From assembly GCF_013823285.1 (NCBI RefSeq), contig NZ_PNLV01000007.1, positions 1 through 48,862 of the forward strand: a stretch of 48,862 nt of DNA, written 5' to 3'. Under the pieces are notes generated by a model, which was given only the letters and a program-made list of their open reading frames with translations, was not told the origin of the DNA and did not search any database. The first letter of the stretch is position 1. The number at the start of each line of letters is the position of its first letter. This stretch comes from Brevundimonas sp. GTDB lineage: Bacteria > Pseudomonadota > Alphaproteobacteria > Caulobacterales > Caulobacteraceae. Below, piece by piece: positions 1-8,296 of the stretch. The position numbers and the translations under genes are program-made.

Positions 1-47
1 CGCCGCCGGAGTCTCACCACTCCGGACAGGGGCCGTGAGCGGGCTTG

Positions 48-331
48 TCATCCCGGCCGCAGCAGAACGAGCCCCTTGTCATCCCGGAAACGCCGTCAGG
101 CGCCTTGTCATCCCGGAAACGCCGCAGGCGTTATCCGGGACGGGACGGGACCATAATTCTCCGCTCACCCCAGCGCAGGCTGGGGTCCAGATCATAAGGC
201 TGGGTGGCTGGAAGGCCTGGCGCACCTCAGGTCCTGCCCGCCCCGCACGCCATCTGGATCCCGGCCTTGGCTGCTACGCGCCGCCCTTCGGGTCGCCGGG
301 ATGAGCGGGTGTTGTGTGCGCCCGCCCCTTG
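48..331. repeat. Intergenic tandem repeat, unit 1
   Basis: This is the first of two imperfect direct copies of a block of about 230-284 bp. Each copy holds the same ordered pieces: a 'cttgtcatcccggaaacgcc' start, an 'aggcgttatccgggacggga' segment, a 'caccccagcg..ggctggggtc' palindrome, and a 'ggatcccggcc...gccgggatgag' palindrome. This unit carries an extra short duplication near its start and a longer spacer in the last palindrome. It resembles the dispersed palindromic intergenic repeats of GC-rich alphaproteobacteria. No coding signal is seen. Confidence 0.75.
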
Positions 332-560
332 CCATCCCCGCCGCATCAGAACGAGCCCCTTGTCATCCCGGAAACGCCGCCAGGCGTTATCCGGGACGGG
401 ACGGGACCATAAAACTCCGCTCACCCCAGCGAAGGCTGGGGTCCAGATCATAGGGCTGGGTGGCTGGAAGGCCTGGCGCGCTCAATTCCTGACCGCCCCG
501 CACGCCATCTGGATCCCGGCCTCCGCCGGGATGAGCGGGTGTTGTGTGCGCCCCATCCCG
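332..560. repeat. Intergenic tandem repeat, unit 2
   Basis: This is the second copy of the block that begins at 48, in the same orientation and directly adjacent. It keeps the same palindromes, but the last one is compact (ggatcccggcctccgccggg). Positions 1-591 contain only these repeats and no convincing gene. Confidence 0.75.
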
Positions 561-591
561 GCTCCCCGCTGCCTGCGGCGGGTGAGGCCCC

Positions 592-924
592 CTACCCGCC
601 CCGGGCGCAGTCGATGCACACGGCGGCGCAGGGGTCCAGGTCGAGGCGGCGGGGGGCGATGGGCTCGCCGCAGTCGGCGCACCAGCCGTATTCGCCGTCC
701 TCCAGCCGCTGCAGGGCGGCGTCGATGCGGCGGATCTCGAGGGCGCGCTGGGCGTCGGCGGCGTTGGCCATGGCCTGTTGCTGCAGGGCGTCCTGACGCG
801 ACAGCCGGCCCACGCTCTGCTGGTCCAGCTCCACGGCCTTGCGCGAGTCCGCCGCCCCCTCGCTGAGGTCGGTCAGCTCGGCCCGCAGGGCCAGAAGCCG
901 GTCTTTCACCTGTTGGTCGTCCAT
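592..924 (-). CDS. DksA/TraR-type C4 zinc-finger protein
   Basis: A 110-residue small regulator of the DksA/TraR superfamily, whose members bind RNA polymerase through its secondary channel. The first 70 residues are charged and helical (predicted coiled coil). The C-terminus carries the zinc finger, with CADC near residue 82 and CIDC near residue 105. It is shorter than classical DksA (about 150 residues), so it belongs with the short TraR/YbiI-like members. The ATG at 924 was chosen because it begins the conserved MDDQ stretch; an in-frame TTG at 954 lies nearer recO. It sits 36 bp downstream of recO on the same strand and may be co-transcribed. The exact target is unknown. Confidence 0.8.
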   Translation of the reverse strand: MDDQQVKDRLLALRAELTDLSEGAADSRKAVELDQQSVGRLSRQDALQQQAMANAADAQRALEIRRIDAALQRLEDGEYGWCADCGEPIAPRRLDLDPCAAVCIDCARGG

Positions 925-960
925 GCCGTCAGCCTCGGCCAGCCCGGCGCCCAAGTCCAG

Positions 961-1692
961 CTACAGCCGCCCCGCCTCGGCCAGCTTGTCGAGCATCCAC
1001 ACCCGGGCGGGCGGCAGGGGCTTGTTGAAGGGGTGGAAGACGAAGGTCTCCAGAAAGCGGCCGGTCAGGTCCAGCCCCGCCTTCACATCCCCCTCGCTGA
1101 GGCCCGCCTGTGATCCCAGCATGAAGGGCGGCAGGGGCAGCAGCTTGTCCGCATAGGGCGCGCCCGCCTCCCGGCTGACCGCCCGGCCGGTGCGCGGGCT
1201 GACCCAGATCAGGTCGTCCGCCGAGCCGGTGGACGCGCACTTCGACAGGTCCAGGCCGAAGCCCAGCTCCTCCAGCAGCCCGGCCTCGAAGCGCACGAAC
1301 ACGGCGGGCCAGATGTCGGGAAAGGCGAACGACGCCATCAGGGCCTCGAAGGCCAGGAAAGCCCCCGGGTGGGGCTCGCGCTCGGGCAGCGACCCCTGGG
1401 CCACCGCCGCCGCCGCGTTCAGCCCGGTCAGGGCCAGCGGGTCGTCAAACAGGGCCGCCGGCCCCTCGCCCACCGGCTCCAGCTTCGCCGAGCCCAGATG
1501 CTCCGAGGTCCGCGCCCGGTAGTCCGCCACCACCCGGGCGCCCGGCTGCAGGAACGGCTTCATCCGCCGCGACGCCCCGCCCGCCACATAGGCCGCATGG
1601 CGCCCGTGCCGCTCGGTCAGCAGCTCGACCACCACCCCGGTGTCCCCATGGGCGCGGGCCGACAGCACGAAGGCGTCGTCCTGGAATTCCAT
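961..1692 (-). CDS. recO: DNA repair protein RecO
   Basis: RecO loads RecA on SSB-coated single-stranded DNA in the RecFOR recombination pathway and anneals complementary strands. At 243 residues it has the family's usual length. The N-terminal OB-fold is recognisable in 'FVLSARAHGDTGVVVELLTE' and is followed by the 'GRHAAYVAGG' turn. The C-terminal helical part includes 'FPDIWPAVFVRFEAGLLEEL', a typical RecO pattern. The ATG at 1692 (MEFQDD) matches the family start better than the upstream codon at 1716. The next gene upstream is argC, separated by a palindromic repeat, so recO probably has its own promoter. Confidence 0.93.
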   Translation of the reverse strand: MEFQDDAFVLSARAHGDTGVVVELLTERHGRHAAYVAGGASRRMKPFLQPGARVVADYRARTSEHLGSAKLEPVGEGPAALFDDPLALTGLNAAAAVAQGSLPEREPHPGAFLAFEALMASFAFPDIWPAVFVRFEAGLLEELGFGLDLSKCASTGSADDLIWVSPRTGRAVSREAGAPYADKLLPLPPFMLGSQAGLSEGDVKAGLDLTGRFLETFVFHPFNKPLPPARVWMLDKLAEAGRL

Positions 1693-1703
1693 CAGCGGCG
1701 GCC

Positions 1704-1874
1704 TTCTCCTCCCCATCGAAACGATGGGGAGGTGGCGCGGGCGCGGCTCAGCGCCCGTGACGGAGGGGGCGACTCGATTTCAACCAGGGTCATCCTCCAT
1801 CCATACCGCCTGCGCCGCCCCCTCCACCACCCGGCTTCGCCGGGCGGTCCCCCTCCCCATGTCATGGGGAGGAG
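1704..1874. repeat. Palindromic intergenic repeat element
   Basis: The stretch between recO and argC is almost wholly palindromic. 'ctcctccccatcg..cgatggggag' opens it, a 'gcccgtgacggagggggc' segment follows, then 'gccccctccacc', the hairpin 'cccggcttcgccggg', and finally 'ccctccccatg..catggggagg'. The outer ends are inverted copies of each other. This architecture matches dispersed non-coding repeats common in alphaproteobacteria. It could act as a transcription barrier between argC and recO. Confidence 0.7.
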
Positions 1875-1884
1875 ACAGGACGCG

Positions 1885-2820
1885 TCAGGACAGCCCCATC
1901 CCCTCGTCCAGCCCCAGCATCAGGTTCAGGTTCTGCACCGCCGCCCCCGAGGCGCCCTTGCCCAGATTGTCCAGCAGGGCCACCAGCCGCGCCTGCTCGC
2001 CCCCCCGGTCCCCGAACACATGCAGCCGCAGACGGTTGGTCCCGTTCAGCCCCTCGGGCTCGATGCCCGTCATGGCCTCGGTGGTCTCCAGATCCGCCAC
2101 CTCCACGAACCGGGCCCCGGCATAGGCCTCCACCAGCGCCCCGTGCAGGCGCTCGATGGACGGCGTCTCGGGCAGGGCCGACAGGTGCAGCGGAACCTCC
2201 ACCAGCATGCCCTGGCGATAGTTCCCCACCGCCGGCGCGAACAGCACCGGCTGGCTCAGCCCCGCATGCCGCGTCATCTCCGGCACATGCTTGTGGGTCA
2301 GGCTCAGCCCATAGGCCCGGTGGGCGGTCGCCGCCCCCGGCGCCTCGAACTCGGCGATCATGGCCTTGCCGCCGCCGGAATAGCCGCTGACCGCATTGAC
2401 GCTGACGGGATGGTCCGCCGGAACCAGCCCCGCCCGCACCAGCGGCCGCATCAGGGCGATGAAGCCGGTGGGATAGCAGCCCGGGTTCGACACCCGCGTC
2501 GACCCCGCCACCGCCGCCCGCTGCGCCGCGTCCATCTCCGGAAAGCCATAGGTCCAGCCCGGCGCCACCCGGTGCGCCGTGGAGGCGTCGATCACCCTCA
2601 CCGCCGGGTTCTCGATCATGGCCACGGCTTCCTTGGCCGCGTCGTCCGGCAGGCACAGGATCACCCCGTCGGCCCCGTTCAGCGCCTCGCGCCGCGCCGC
2701 CACATCCCGCCGCCGCTCGCCCAGCAGCAGCAGCTCAAGATCGCCGCGCGCCTCCAGCCGCTCCCGGATCTCCAGCCCCGTGGTCCCGGCCTCGCCGTCG
2801 ATGAAGATGGTGTGGGTCAT
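1885..2820 (-). CDS. argC: N-acetyl-gamma-glutamyl-phosphate reductase
   Basis: It catalyses the NADPH-dependent reduction of N-acetylglutamyl phosphate to the semialdehyde, the third step of arginine synthesis. The 311-residue protein begins with a Rossmann segment (residues 3-15, FIDGEAGTTG). It carries the catalytic cysteine C115 in SNPGCYPTGF and a substrate-binding region around 'SVNAVSGYSGGGKAMI'. Its length and the short N-terminus point to the compact type 2 ArgC. It lies downstream of rpsI but beyond a strong terminator, so it is probably transcribed separately. Confidence 0.95.
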   Translation of the reverse strand: MTHTIFIDGEAGTTGLEIRERLEARGDLELLLLGERRRDVAARREALNGADGVILCLPDDAAKEAVAMIENPAVRVIDASTAHRVAPGWTYGFPEMDAAQRAAVAGSTRVSNPGCYPTGFIALMRPLVRAGLVPADHPVSVNAVSGYSGGGKAMIAEFEAPGAATAHRAYGLSLTHKHVPEMTRHAGLSQPVLFAPAVGNYRQGMLVEVPLHLSALPETPSIERLHGALVEAYAGARFVEVADLETTEAMTGIEPEGLNGTNRLRLHVFGDRGGEQARLVALLDNLGKGASGAAVQNLNLMLGLDEGMGLS

Positions 2821-2835
2821 GGTCGATCCAGAAAG

Positions 2836-2870
2836 GAAAAAGGGCGCCCCGGGTCTCCCCGAAGCGCCCC
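2836..2870 (-). terminator. Rho-independent terminator of rplM-rpsI
   Basis: On the minus strand the hairpin has GGGCGC pairing with GCGCCC, with an inner CGGG/CCCG stem and a GAGA loop. A run of five T follows. It starts 24 bp after the rpsI stop codon. Confidence 0.85.
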
Positions 2871-2893
2871 CAGATCCAAACCGCGTGAACGGC

Positions 2894-3388
2894 TTAGCGC
2901 TTCGAGAACTGGAAGCTGCGGCGGGCCTTGGCGCGGCCGTACTTCTTGCGCTCGACCACGCGGCTGTCGCGGGTCAGCAGGCCGTGCGGCTTCAGCACCG
3001 CGCGCAGGCCGGGCTCGTAGTTGGTCAGGGCCTTGGAGATGCCGTGACGGATGGCGCCGGCCTGGCCGGACAGGCCCGAGCCCTCGACCGTGGCGACCAC
3101 GTCGAACTGACCTTCACGGTCGCTCAGCTGCATCGGCTGGGCGATCATCATGCGCAGCACGGGGCGGGCGAAGTACACTTCCTGCTCACGACCGTTGATG
3201 GTGATCTTGCCCGAGCCGGGCTTGATCCACACGCGGGCGATCGCGTTCTTGCGCTTGCCGGTCGCATAGGCGCGGCCCTGGGCGTCGATCTGGGGCTCGC
3301 GGACGATGGTCTCTTCCGCGGCAGTCCCCATGCCCTTCAGGGCGTCAAAGCCGGTGGCGGCCGGCGTTTCGTTGGTCACGTCGGTCAT
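2894..3388 (-). CDS. rpsI: 30S ribosomal protein S9
   Basis: Small-subunit ribosomal protein whose C-terminal tail reaches the P-site tRNA. The 164-residue product has the conserved '[15 protein letters not shown]' start of the S9 fold, a 'GSGKITING' strand and the invariant basic C-terminus '[15 protein letters not shown]'. The first 35 or so residues are an acidic extension, as in other alphaproteobacteria. The start ATG overlaps the rplM stop (TAATG), so translation is coupled to rplM. Confidence 0.98.
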   Translation of the reverse strand: MTDVTNETPAATGFDALKGMGTAAEETIVREPQIDAQGRAYATGKRKNAIARVWIKPGSGKITINGREQEVYFARPVLRMMIAQPMQLSDREGQFDVVATVEGSGLSGQAGAIRHGISKALTNYEPGLRAVLKPHGLLTRDSRVVERKKYGRAKARRSFQFSKR

Positions 3389-3864
3389 TACTGGCTCCGG
3401 GTGTTCTTGGGCGAGGCCGACTTGAAGTCGATCGTCGCGGGGGACTGGGCCTGATGGGTGTGCTCGGTGCCGGCGAACAGACGCAGGTGCGTCATCTGCT
3501 TGCGGGCCAGGGGGCTTTCCTTGGGCAGCATCCGCTCGACGGCCTTTTCCAGCACGCGCTCGGGGAAGCGTCCGCCCAGGACCTTTTCGGGGGTCGTGGA
3601 CTTGATGCCGCCGGGGTGGCCGGTGTGGCGATAGTAGACCTTGTCGGTCGACTTCTTGCCGGTGAACACCACCTTGTCGACGTTGGTCACGACGACATAG
3701 TCGCCGCAGTCAACGTGCGGGGTGTAGTCCGGGCGGTGCTTGCCGCGCAGACGGTTGGCGATGAAGGTCGCGAGACGGCCCACGACGACGCCCTCGGCGT
3801 CGATGTGAATCCACTTCTTCTCGACCTCGGCCGGCTTCAGGGAAGCCGTGGTGGTCTTCAACAT
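3388..3864 (-). CDS. rplM: 50S ribosomal protein L13
   Basis: Large-subunit assembly protein and first gene of the rplM-rpsI operon. The 158-residue product has '[21 protein letters not shown]' near the start, '[10 protein letters not shown]', the '[10 protein letters not shown]' motif and '[16 protein letters not shown]', all hallmarks of L13. The ATG at 3864 gives the standard N-terminus MLKTTTAS; a longer in-frame extension to 3963 runs through the promoter and is not credible. Confidence 0.97.
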   Translation of the reverse strand: MLKTTTASLKPAEVEKKWIHIDAEGVVVGRLATFIANRLRGKHRPDYTPHVDCGDYVVVTNVDKVVFTGKKSTDKVYYRHTGHPGGIKSTTPEKVLGGRFPERVLEKAVERMLPKESPLARKQMTHLRLFAGTEHTHQAQSPATIDFKSASPKNTRSQ

Positions 3865-3934
3865 GATCAGGTGTCCTGAGGCGAAATCGGGTCGCGGACG
3901 CAGATCGTGGGACCGACGCCGCGCGGAAGCGGGG

Positions 3935-3963
3935 TCAATAGAGGGGGCGGGGGCGTTCGTCAA
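3935..3963 (-). promoter_or_regulatory. Sigma-70-type promoter of rplM-rpsI
   Basis: On the minus strand TTGACG (-35, 3963-3958) and TATTGA (-10, 3940-3935) are separated by exactly 17 bp. The pair lies about 70 bp upstream of the rplM start. An AT-rich stretch (3985-4035) sits just upstream and could act as an UP element. Confidence 0.6.
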
Positions 3964-4043
3964 CGGCGTTATTCGACGTCAAATCCGCTTAACTTGCTGA
4001 ATTAAATGATTTTTCCAAATACGGTATTAAAATACCTACCCGA

Positions 4044-5087
4044 TCAGCCGAACATTCGCGGCTGGGACCGCCGCACCAGCCACAGATTGACCGTCGCGGC
4101 GCCCAGAACCACCGCCGCTCCGGCCTGGTGCAGCACGCCCAGCGACAGCGGCACGGCGTGCATCAGGGTGGCGATCCCCAGCACCGCCTGGGCCCACACC
4201 AGCGCCAGCACCACCCACGCTGAAGCCCCTGCGCCCTGCGCCAGCTTCGCGCGGATCACCTGCACCGCATAGACCGTGGTCAGCGCCAGCAGGGCATAGG
4301 CCATGATCCGGTGATTGAACTGAACCAGGGCCTGGTCATGCAGGAAGGCCAGCGCCCCCTGCCCCCAGTTCACCGGCGCGATGACCATGCCGTTCATCAG
4401 CGGCCAGTCCGTATAGACCATGCCCGCCCTGGAGCCCGCCACCAGCCCGCCGAGCAGGCTCTGGATGAACACCACGCCCAGCACCAAGGCGGCGAACCGG
4501 CTCCACCCGGCGGGCGAGCGCGTGCGGTCCTCGCCGAACCACGCCTCGAGCCCCGTCCAGATCAGGCCCACAAAGATGACGAAGGCCAGGCCCAGGTGAA
4601 CCGTCAGGCGCTCGGGCGCCACGTCCACCCGCTCGCTCAGCCCGGACGACACCATCCACCAGCCGATCAGTCCCTGCAGCCCGCCCAGCCCCAGCAGAAC
4701 CACGCAGCGCAGCACCAGCCGCCCGGGGACCATCTTGAGGGCCAGGAACACCAGGAACGGCACGGCGAAGGCGACGCCGATCAGGCGGCCCAGCTGGCGG
4801 TGGATCCACTCCCACCAGAAGATGCCCTTGAACTCGCCCAGGGTCATGCCCGCGTTGACCTGCTGGTACTGGGGGATCTCCCGGTACAGCGCGAAGGCCT
4901 CGTCCCAGTCCGCCTGGTTCAGGGGCGGAACTGCCCCCATGATGGGCTTCCACTCGGTGATCGACAGGCCCGAGCCCGTCAGGCGCGTTATCCCGCCCAC
5001 CACCACCATGGCGAAGACCAGGGCGGCCACGCAGAACAGCCAGATCGCCACCGGACGCGAGCGATCCCATGCGGAAAAACGGTTCAT
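4044..5087 (-). CDS. ctaA: Heme A synthase (COX15/CtaA)
   Basis: Membrane protein that oxidises the C8 methyl of heme O to make heme A for aa3-type cytochrome oxidase. The 347-residue product has about eight transmembrane helices. The first is followed by '[21 protein letters not shown]', the diagnostic COX15 motif. Heme-ligand histidines are visible in '[10 protein letters not shown]', 'LTVHLGLAF', '[10 protein letters not shown]' and 'VLHQAGA'. The long type 2 (proteobacterial/mitochondrial) form is indicated. The ATG at 5087 was chosen; an in-frame GTG at 5105 would add six residues. It stands alone on the minus strand, divergent from the small membrane genes at 5227. Confidence 0.95.
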   Translation of the reverse strand: MNRFSAWDRSRPVAIWLFCVAALVFAMVVVGGITRLTGSGLSITEWKPIMGAVPPLNQADWDEAFALYREIPQYQQVNAGMTLGEFKGIFWWEWIHRQLGRLIGVAFAVPFLVFLALKMVPGRLVLRCVVLLGLGGLQGLIGWWMVSSGLSERVDVAPERLTVHLGLAFVIFVGLIWTGLEAWFGEDRTRSPAGWSRFAALVLGVVFIQSLLGGLVAGSRAGMVYTDWPLMNGMVIAPVNWGQGALAFLHDQALVQFNHRIMAYALLALTTVYAVQVIRAKLAQGAGASAWVVLALVWAQAVLGIATLMHAVPLSLGVLHQAGAAVVLGAATVNLWLVRRSQPRMFG

Positions 5088-5226
5088 TCGACGCCCGTCG
5101 TTCACTAAGAGGAGCTACAGGCCGGGTTCGAGAGACCCGACGTTTCCCCTATGCCTACGGAATGGCGTAAGGACCAGTCGCAAATCGGGACAGCGACAAG
5201 CGGTCGCCGCCACCACGGAGCGAGAC

Positions 5227-5478
5227 GTGCAGTATCTGGACATCATCCTGGCGGTCGCAGGCGCCCTGGCCCTGGGCTGGGTCGCCGACCTGCTGACTGG
5301 CGGACGCGGCATAGCCCGCACCCTGCTGGCCTCCCTGACCGGCGCCGCCTGCGGCTGGTTCCTGGCGGTGCGGGTGTTCGGCGCCCATGCCATGGGCGAC
5401 ATCCGCTGGGTCGTCTGGGCCATGGCCGGATCAGTGATCGTGCTGCTGGTCTATTTCCTGACCCGCAACAAGCGATGA
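5227..5478 (+). CDS. Small three-helix membrane protein, GlsB/YeaQ-like
   Basis: An 83-residue hydrophobic protein with three predicted membrane segments (about residues 3-19, 27-50 and 57-76). A glycine-rich turn (LLTGGRGI) follows the first helix. The pattern resembles the GlsB/YeaQ/YmgE (transglycosylase-associated) family of small inner-membrane proteins, whose function is unsettled. It starts at GTG 5227. Its stop codon overlaps the next start (ATGA), so the two genes are translationally coupled. Confidence 0.6.
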   Translation: MQYLDIILAVAGALALGWVADLLTGGRGIARTLLASLTGAACGWFLAVRVFGAHAMGDIRWVVWAMAGSVIVLLVYFLTRNKR

Positions 5479-5678
5479 GCCCCATGCCCGCCCGCACCCG
5501 CCGCATCATCGCGGCCTTCGCCACCCTGGCGTTCCTGGCCTTCTACATCTGGCTGGCCACGGTGGTGGCCGACGCCCTGCCGGACAGTTTCTGGATCGAC
5601 CTGATCTTCTATCCCCTGGCCGGAACCCTCTGGGGCGTGCCCCTCATCCCGCTGCTCCGGTGGGCCGAGCGGGGCTGA
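5475..5678 (+). CDS. DUF2842 domain-containing protein
   Basis: A 67-residue protein with two membrane helices (about residues 10-32 and 42-60). The pattern 'LIFYPLAGTLWGVPLIPLLRW' near the C-terminus is typical of DUF2842, a small family confined to alphaproteobacteria with no known function. The start ATG overlaps the upstream stop; a second ATG at 5484 is also possible. It is the last chromosomal gene before the integrated element. Confidence 0.7.
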   Translation: MSPMPARTRRIIAAFATLAFLAFYIWLATVVADALPDSFWIDLIFYPLAGTLWGVPLIPLLRWAERG

Positions 5679-5686
5679 GCAATCGC

Positions 5687-5708
5687 GGGGCCGCCCTAAA
5701 GCGGCCCC
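5687..5708. terminator. Hairpin matching the tRNA-Pro terminator (left copy)
   Basis: An 8-bp stem (ggggccgc/gcggcccc) with a 6-base loop. It differs by one base from the hairpin at 27567-27588 and lies at the same distance (28 bp) from the direct repeat. It was probably the original tRNA-Pro terminator, now separated from its gene by the island. There is no strong T-tract left. Confidence 0.6.
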
Positions 5709-5735
5709 GGATCGATCCATTCCAATTTTCAGGAA

Positions 5736-5781
5736 ATGGTCGGAGCGACAGGATTCGAACCTGCGACCCCTTGACCCCCAG
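5736..5781. other. attL: 46-bp copy of the tRNA-Pro 3' end
   Basis: Identical to 27616-27661. It covers the tRNA from the first base of the anticodon loop through CCA, read on the minus strand. The sequence then diverges (cagcct instead of tcaagt), so this copy is a remnant and cannot fold as a tRNA. Confidence 0.93.
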
Positions 5782-5912
5782 CAGCCTCCGCGCCTGTTTC
5801 CGGCCAATCCAGCGAAACCAAGCTGTTCCGCCGATCTGGCGCTTTCCTTGCAACGTCCTCCACTTAGAGCGAACACCTGTCCCATGTTGCTCCGGCATGA
5901 ACCGGCGGATCA

Positions 5913-5933
5913 TGTGATCAAGTTGTGACCAAC
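5913..5933. repeat. Paired TGTGAYCAAGT motif near attL (possible integrase arm site)
   Basis: Two adjacent copies, tgtgatcaag and tgtgaccaac, lie just upstream of the integrase gene. The same pair (tgtgaccaag, tgtgaccaag) is at 27530-27551 near the other end. Presence of the pair at both ends suggests integrase or excisionase arm binding. This is inference only. Confidence 0.4.
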
Positions 5934-5947
5934 TAAACGAGGCTGCC

Positions 5948-7261
5948 ATGCGGGTAAGGCTGACAGGCGGTGATCGAGGTAGCATCAACCGCGCCCCGCT
6001 TGCCGACGGCAGGGTGATGATCCTGAATGACGATCTTGTGCCCGGCTTCATGCTCCGTGTGTCCAAGCGCCAGAGCACGTACTACGTCGTCACTCGCGTT
6101 AAGGGCTGTCCCGGCCAGATCCGTCGCAGCCTCGGCACCACGCGAAATACCGAGCTTGGCATCGCCCGTGAGGCGGCGCGTCGCATCATCGAGAACGCCC
6201 AGAAGGGTATTCCCCCCGAGGGCGAGACCGTCGACTCTTCTGGAAGCGCCGACACCTTTCGCTCAGTCGTCGAGACCTATTTCCAAGACACTCTTCGCAC
6301 CGGCGGAGCCAAGTTGCGGACGAAAGACGCCATGCAGGCGATGATCAACCGCGACCTGACCGAATGGCTGGATCGGCCGATCGACTCGATCACCGCCCGC
6401 GAGGTTTCCGATCTGGTCTACCGGAAGGCCCAGACCGCGCCGATGTCGGCCAACCGCCTTACCAGCCTGATCAAGAAGATCATGCGGTGGGCGAAGCGCC
6501 GCCACATCATCACGTTCAATCCGGCGGCAGACGTCGAGAAGCCTTCTGAAGAGCAATCCCGCGATCGCTACCTCACAGACGAAGAAATCCAGCTGATCTG
6601 GGATGCTGCGGACCGCGTCGGCGACCCCTATGGCCGCCTCGTTCAGATGGCGCTGGTTACGGGGCAGCGCCGCGGCGAGGTCGCGGGGATGAGACGGTCT
6701 GAGCTGGGACTGCTCGAGCAGCGCGACGGGCGCACGGGTGAAACCAGGACGATCGAGGCATGGCTACTTCCCGCGGAGCGGACGAAGCGCCAAGTCGCTC
6801 ACGCAGTTCCTCTCAGCCCGCTAGCCAAGCGCTTGATCTACGGCGCGCCTAAGCTGGTCGAAGACGACAAGCCGTTCGACTACATCTTCGCCAGCGGCCT
6901 CGCAGGTGATCAGCCGCCATCCGGCTGGTCAAAATACGCCCGGCGCCTCGATAAGGAGATTGGCGAAGCCATCGCGAGAGCGATGCACGAGCCCTACGAC
7001 AAGAAGAAACACGTCATGCCCGGCTGGCACTTGCATGATCTGCGGCGGACGATGGCGACGCATATGGAGATGCTGGGCGTCGATCGCCGGGTCATCTCTC
7101 GACTGCTGAATCACTCCGAGGGCGACAAAAGCGTCACCGCGATCTACGCCCGGTATAGGTTCGACGCCGAGGCCGCCGAGGCGATGGACCTGTGGTGTGC
7201 CAAGATTGAACGCCTGACTGGCGCGAACATCGTCGCCATCCGGCCGGCAGGTGCGGCGTGA
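5948..7261 (+). CDS. Tyrosine recombinase (island integrase)
   Basis: It catalyses site-specific integration and excision of the island at tRNA-Pro. The 437-residue protein has an N-terminal arm-binding domain (about residues 15-90), a SAM-like core-binding domain (about 103-195) and the catalytic domain (about 205-405). The expected catalytic set is visible: R241 in TGQRRGE, H363/R366 in HLHDLRR, H389 in LLNHS and Y400 in TAIYARY. Domain order and length match the P4-type integrases that use tRNA genes. The start at 5948 is preceded by a weak cgagg. It overlaps the next gene by four bases (GTGA), so the two are probably co-expressed. Confidence 0.95.
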   Translation: MRVRLTGGDRGSINRAPLADGRVMILNDDLVPGFMLRVSKRQSTYYVVTRVKGCPGQIRRSLGTTRNTELGIAREAARRIIENAQKGIPPEGETVDSSGSADTFRSVVETYFQDTLRTGGAKLRTKDAMQAMINRDLTEWLDRPIDSITAREVSDLVYRKAQTAPMSANRLTSLIKKIMRWAKRRHIITFNPAADVEKPSEEQSRDRYLTDEEIQLIWDAADRVGDPYGRLVQMALVTGQRRGEVAGMRRSELGLLEQRDGRTGETRTIEAWLLPAERTKRQVAHAVPLSPLAKRLIYGAPKLVEDDKPFDYIFASGLAGDQPPSGWSKYARRLDKEIGEAIARAMHEPYDKKKHVMPGWHLHDLRRTMATHMEMLGVDRRVISRLLNHSEGDKSVTAIYARYRFDAEAAEAMDLWCAKIERLTGANIVAIRPAGAA

Positions 7262-8049
7262 ACAGGCCCCTTGGGAAACGCCAGCGTGAGCGGCTAGATG
7301 CTCAGCTGTCGCGGGGAGCGTCACCACGCGACCAGCCCCTGATGCGGGCCTGCTGGGCCCAAGTGATGCCGGGCCAAGAGATGACGAGCGACCCCGACCT
7401 GCGGGAAACGGTGATCAAGGGACTCGCCGGAGCGGAGGCCGTCTACCAGACGCATCGCCAGTTCCAAGGCTCTGTTCTGGCCGAGATCGCTGGCGGCTTG
7501 ATGACTGAGCGGGACGAGGCATTGGAGCGGCTCAATGCGGCCTTGGCAACCGGGCGGCTGATGGCAGCAGCCCGCGCAGCTGCGGATCTGTCCGAGCTGG
7601 GTGGAAAGGCGCAGTGCACAGCCTTATTCAGCGAGTTGGTTCAGAGGGCCGCCGCACATGCCCAGTCCTCCAGCGATGGCGGCTCAAACTCTGAAAAGGT
7701 GAAGCAGCAGAGAGACAAAATCAGCCGTCGCGACGGTGTCCTAACAGCCCTACTCCCACGCGCGCTCTCCGCAGGCGGCGGGCGGCACGCGAGGAACACC
7801 TCCCGTCTCGCGCAGTGGATGATCGATCACTGGCCCGGCGACGGGCCATCTGCCTCGGACCTGAAAGCCGGTGTTCGGGTCGTCAGCGATTGGGTTAGAG
7901 CGCGTCGAAGGATCCACCCAGACGATTTCCGGAATCCTGCTGGTCCGATTCCAAAACAGGCGGGTCAGGTTGTCTCCTCTGGCGCCGCAAGGTGCGGGTC
8001 CACTCGGAGCAACCACCATGAAAGTCGCCACCCAGGCATCGCCGCCTGA
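7258..8049 (+). CDS. Hypothetical protein of the integrase module
   Basis: A 263-residue, mostly helical, charged protein that I do not recognise. Residues 60-130 form long amphipathic helices (TERDEALERLNAALATGRLMAAARAA). A serine-rich linker follows, then a basic region around 150-215. There is no signal peptide or membrane segment. It starts at GTG overlapping the integrase stop and ends overlapping the AlpA-like gene by 32 bp, so it belongs to one transcription unit with them. Its place between an integrase and a replication ATPase suggests an accessory role in the element's life cycle; this is inference. Confidence 0.6.
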   Translation: MNRPLGKRQRERLDAQLSRGASPRDQPLMRACWAQVMPGQEMTSDPDLRETVIKGLAGAEAVYQTHRQFQGSVLAEIAGGLMTERDEALERLNAALATGRLMAAARAAADLSELGGKAQCTALFSELVQRAAAHAQSSSDGGSNSEKVKQQRDKISRRDGVLTALLPRALSAGGGRHARNTSRLAQWMIDHWPGDGPSASDLKAGVRVVSDWVRARRRIHPDDFRNPAGPIPKQAGQVVSSGAARCGSTRSNHHESRHPGIAA

Positions 8050-8296
8050 GCCGTACGCTGATCGTCTGATCCAGGTCCGCGAAGTCACCAAGCTGACCAG
8101 TCTCTCGCGCACTCAAATTCACCGGCTCTGTAAGGAGCCGGAATACGCTCACTTAAACTTCCCACAGCCGGTCAGGATCGGTGCCCAGCGCATGGCTTGG
8201 TCTCTCCCCGCCGTACGCCAGTGGATCGCCGACCGTCTCACCCTTGCCGAGAGAGAGGCTCAGCCACAGACAGATGAGGTCGCCGCGTCAGAATGA
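8018..8296 (+). CDS. AlpA-like helix-turn-helix regulator
   Basis: A 92-residue protein with the small winged HTH typical of AlpA/excisionase-type regulators: 'LIQVREVTKLTSLSRTQIHRL' followed by 'FPQPVRIGAQRMAWSLPAVRQWI'. Such proteins switch on integrase or excision genes in P4-like elements. The ATG at 8018 was chosen because the longer frame back to 7871 covers non-conserved sequence and overlaps the previous gene heavily. Its stop overlaps the RepA-like start (ATGA). Confidence 0.85.
   Translation: MKVATQASPPEPYADRLIQVREVTKLTSLSRTQIHRLCKEPEYAHLNFPQPVRIGAQRMAWSLPAVRQWIADRLTLAEREAQPQTDEVAASE

Noticed and set aside
48-560. CRISPR array
   Set aside because: Only two long units, palindromic and without regular short spacers; no cas genes are nearby.
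1369-3198. Plus-strand open frame of 609 codons
   Set aside because: It lies opposite recO, argC and rpsI and has a composition of Arg, His, Pro and Gly typical of antisense shadows in GC-rich DNA.
5736-5812. Possible second tRNA-Pro gene
   Set aside because: Only the 3' part is present; the sequence leaves the tRNA at the anticodon loop, so it is the attL remnant.
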